Source: Desulfobulbaceae bacterium
GTDB taxonomy: Bacteria; Desulfobacterota; Desulfobulbia; Desulfobulbales; SURF-16
Assembly (NCBI GenBank): GCA_024763495.1
Contig: JANTFJ010000002.1
Location: 1-25,284, forward strand
Length of the DNA stretch: 25,284 nt
Reading direction: 5' to 3'
The first letter of the stretch is position 1, and every line of letters begins with the position of its first letter. Under the pieces are notes generated by a model that was given only the letters and a program-made list of their open reading frames with translations, was not told where the DNA came from and made no database searches. The translations under genes were made by a program, and so were the position numbers. Positions 23,125 to 25,284 of this stretch are shown here, piece by piece.

Positions 23125-24657
23125 TCACAAGTCCGTTTTTTTTATTTTTCCAGTTGCCGTCTTGGGAAGTTCATCCATGAAAACAACCTGCTGCGGAACC
23201 TTGAAGGCTGAAAGATTTTTTCGGCAATGACGAATAATCTCCTTTTCCAGACATTTACTTCCCGGCTTCAAAACAATACAGGCCATGATGATTTCGCCCA
23301 GAATTTCATCCGCCCGCCCGACAACGGCAACTTCATGGACGACAGGATATTCATGAATAACATCTTCTATTTCCTTAGGGGATATACGATGGGAGCCTGA
23401 TTTAATCATATCACTTTTGCGGCTGACCATAAAGAGATAGCCGTCCGCGTCAGCCCGGGCCAGATCGCCGGTCCACAGTTTACCGCCACGAAGCGCCTCT
23501 GCGGTTTCCCTGGGCCTGTTCCAGTAGCCGGCCATGATATTTTCCCCCTCGGCGACAATTTCGCCGGTTTCGTCGACGGCAACGGGCTCATCATTTTTGT
23601 TCCGCAAACTTAAGATAACCCCGGGAATAGCCTTACCGATTGAACCTGCCTTTTGCTCAATATCTTCAGGCGGCAGATAGGATAAGCGGGCCGCTGCCTC
23701 CGTCTGACCGTACATGATAAAAATTTTAACTCCCGGGAAGATTTTTTGCAAACGGGTCGACAGTTGAGGAGCCATGGCAGCCCCGGCCTGGGTAAGATAA
23801 CGAAGGCTGGGGAAATCGTATTTTGCTACGGCGGAACGATTGAGCAAAATGGCATAAGTAGAGGGGACTCCGGAAAAACCGGTTACCTGATGTTCCACCA
23901 TCTCTTCCAGGATAACATTAGGATACATAAAGCTCTGATTGACCACCAGGGAGCCGCCAACAGCAAAATGGGTCAGTAAAACCGAATTCCCATAGGAATA
24001 AAAAAAAGGTAGCACAGCCATTACCCGGTCATTGCCGCTAAGGGCAAGATATTCAACAATTGCTTCGGTATTGGCCACCAGATTCCGATGTCGGAGCATA
24101 ACCCCTTTAGGTTGCCCGGTAGTGCCGGAGGTATAAATAATCTGAGCGATATCTTCCGGGGAAACTTCGGGCGGATTATAAGAGGCTACCGACTCTGCAT
24201 TGCGGAAAATTTTTCCGGCGTTAAGCCATTCAACCTCGCCGTTATTCTGCCCTTTCTCCCGGTTTCCCTCAACCACAATGGCCCGCAGGGATGGAATGGC
24301 GACGGCAATTTTCATCAGATATTTTTTAAATTTAGGGGCCAGAAAGACAAATGAGGCGGAACAGTCGGTTAAAATGGTTTTCAGGGAACGCTCACAGGGC
24401 TGGGTATTGAGGCCGACCACAATGCCGCCTGCCAGCTGAATGGCAAAATAAGCGGCAATATATTCAAAAGGATCGTCTGTCAGAATAGCGGCTCTAAAAC
24501 CCCTGGCCTGATTACGGGAATAAAGCCATGTTGCCCTGGCTTGAGCAAGGAAGAGCATTTCGCTATAGGTCATTCTTTTCCCGCCCTTGATAATGGCGGT
24601 CTTGTCGGGAAATTTTGCGGCGGAACGTTGCAGATATTCGGAAACCAGAAGGGCCAT
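23125..24657 (-). CDS. AMP-forming acyl ligase, partner of the adjacent carrier protein
   Basis: This 510-residue adenylate-forming enzyme (ANL superfamily) starts at the ATG at 24657. A TTG at 24714 is in frame but would overlap the carrier-protein gene by 32 bp. Motifs from the ATG start are the phosphate loop YTSGTTGQPKG at 175-185, the A5 word MYGQTEA near 315-321, GDLAR near 397, hinge SRKSDMIKSG, and the catalytic lysine near 504 in TATGKIKK. It activates a carboxylic acid as the acyl-AMP. The carrier protein gene directly upstream, 25 bp away, suggests transfer to its phosphopantetheine arm and not only to CoA. The substrate is not evident. Pairs of this kind occur in exopolysaccharide, exosortase and peptide-type clusters, but no such neighbours lie within the window. 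Confidence 0.85.
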   Translation of the reverse strand: MALLVSEYLQRSAAKFPDKTAIIKGGKRMTYSEMLFLAQARATWLYSRNQARGFRAAILTDDPFEYIAAYFAIQLAGGIVVGLNTQPCERSLKTILTDCSASFVFLAPKFKKYLMKIAVAIPSLRAIVVEGNREKGQNNGEVEWLNAGKIFRNAESVASYNPPEVSPEDIAQIIYTSGTTGQPKGVMLRHRNLVANTEAIVEYLALSGNDRVMAVLPFFYSYGNSVLLTHFAVGGSLVVNQSFMYPNVILEEMVEHQVTGFSGVPSTYAILLNRSAVAKYDFPSLRYLTQAGAAMAPQLSTRLQKIFPGVKIFIMYGQTEAAARLSYLPPEDIEQKAGSIGKAIPGVILSLRNKNDEPVAVDETGEIVAEGENIMAGYWNRPRETAEALRGGKLWTGDLARADADGYLFMVSRKSDMIKSGSHRISPKEIEDVIHEYPVVHEVAVVGRADEILGEIIMACIVLKPGSKCLEKEIIRHCRKNLSAFKVPQQVVFMDELPKTATGKIKKTDL

Positions 24658-24682
24658 GGCTTTGTGGTTAGGGGCTAGGTTG

Positions 24683-24934
24683 TCAGCCGATTTTTTTACT
24701 AATAAATCCGGCAAGATAATTAACGCTGTCGAGATTTTTCGGAATTAATTCCTCATCATCCACAGAAATATCAAAGGTCTCCTCGAGCCAGTCCACCAGT
24801 TCCAGAACACCGGTGGAATCTATTATTCCCTGTTCGAGAAAGGAATCATCGTTCTTTAAGGCGTCTTCCCTGGCGTCAAAGAGAAAATTTTCAAAAATAA
24901 AGGCTCTGATTTGTTTAACCGTATCTTCACTCAT
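24683..24934 (-). CDS. Acyl carrier protein
   Basis: This 83-residue, acidic, helix-rich carrier protein starts at the ATG at 24934 (MSEDTVKQIRAF). The frame is open a further 11 codons, but that leader is not family-like. The phosphopantetheine site is Ser40 in IIDSTGVLELVDWLEETF; the DST wording in place of DSL separates it from the housekeeping fatty-acid ACP and is found in specialised carrier proteins. A phosphopantetheinyl transferase must act on it. It lies directly upstream of the AMP-forming ligase and is presumably its acceptor. Both are on the minus strand; the genes upstream are beyond the repeats at the window edge. Confidence 0.85.
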   Translation of the reverse strand: MSEDTVKQIRAFIFENFLFDAREDALKNDDSFLEQGIIDSTGVLELVDWLEETFDISVDDEELIPKNLDSVNYLAGFISKKIG

Positions 24935-25024
24935 AAATTTTGACTCCCGGTATAAGGTATTCTGCAATAATATACGAAATTAATTTAATGTTGTCCAGCT
25001 GTTGCGGATAGTTAATTTGAAAAA

Positions 25025-25241
25025 GTAACTGCTCACCGGGCGCCGGATCCGGAGACTCGCAAGCTCGCTTACCTGCCGGGTATAAAACCCTTACAGTAGA
25101 TATCTCCTGCTGCCTTACATAAGTGGACGGCTGACATGCTTGTAACCTGTTGATTTTGCAATAGGTACATTGTGGGTAGCAGGCAGTCCTGGTATGCGGC
25201 GCAGGGCCAAATGATGGAATTTAAGGCACTGCTTGAACGAT
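25025..25241 (+). repeat. Dispersed modular repeat array at the window end
   Basis: It starts GTAACTGCTCACCGGGCGCC and runs through CTCGCTTACCTG, CCTTACAT and GTAACCTGTTG. It ends in the shared module GGTATGCGGCGCAGGGCC...AAGGCACTG (25191-25230), with a degraded TTGAACGAT boundary. It contains at least three family modules in an order not seen in the other copies. There is no ORF here. Confidence 0.7.
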
Positions 25242-25256
25242 AACGATAAAGCTCCT

Positions 25257-25281
25257 GTAGGAGCCCAGCCCTCTGGGCGAT
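25257..25281 (+). repeat. REP-like unit, identical to the one at 11531-11555
   Basis: This 25-bp unit with stem GCCCAG-CCCT-CTGGGC is identical to 11531-11555. An inverted partner may lie just past the window edge. Confidence 0.75.
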
Positions 25282-25284
25282 CCA

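Noticed and set aside
1..25284. CRISPR array
   Set aside because: The repeats are dispersed between genes, have variable length, and show no regular short-repeat/spacer alternation; no cas genes are present.

Overview
The window looks like the chromosome of a Gram-negative bacterium. It has LolA-type lipoprotein carriers, an outer-membrane beta-barrel, a lipid A aminoarabinose pathway and GtrA/GtrB-type undecaprenyl-phosphate sugar genes. The mid-range base composition, the B12-linked radical SAM enzyme and the many intergenic repeats suggest a Desulfobacterota-like organism, but that is an impression and not a proven placement.

Layout. 1-385: repeats, no gene. 386-5255 (+): an export-type operon of LolA-like periplasmic protein, two FtsX/MacB-type permeases, LolD-like ATPase and an outer-membrane barrel protein. 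5256-5558: hairpins and repeats. 5559-9380 (-): compact operon murI > lolA > B12-binding radical SAM protein > cobU. 9381-10444: about 1 kb without a gene, holding repeats and AT-rich DNA. 10445-11347 (+): a secreted papain-family protease. 11561-12265 (-): a class I methyltransferase whose 3' end runs into a REP-like hairpin. 12414-15178 (-): a visibly AT-richer, probably acquired cassette of gtrA-like flippase > GtrB/ArnC-like GT2 > ArnT-like GT39. 15179-15898: a broken ORF, a 110-bp near-complete palindrome (MITE-like), a second long inverted repeat and a dispersed repeat. 15899-23109 (+): a complete arnB-arnC-arnA-arnD-arnT-arnF-like operon. 23125-24934 (-): an acyl carrier protein followed by its AMP-forming ligase, convergent with arn. 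24935-25284: more repeats.

How the genes fit together. The arn genes cover every step from UDP-4-keto-arabinose formation to transfer of L-Ara4N to lipid A; only Ugd (UDP-glucose dehydrogenase) is missing from the window. The neighbouring gtr-type cassette uses the same chemistry (sugar onto undecaprenyl phosphate, flipping, transfer by a GT-C enzyme), so two parallel surface-glycan modification routes lie back to back. The murI/lolA/radical SAM/cobU group joins cell-wall precursor supply and lipoprotein transport to a probable cobalamin-dependent methyltransferase and a cobalamin salvage enzyme.

The most unusual non-coding feature is a modular family of dispersed repeats. Their modules are bounded by variants of GTAAC-NG-NTNAC or GTAAGCGTTC. 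They sit at nearly every transcription-unit boundary, are absent from most operon interiors, share modules in shuffled order, and supply the stop codons of two genes.
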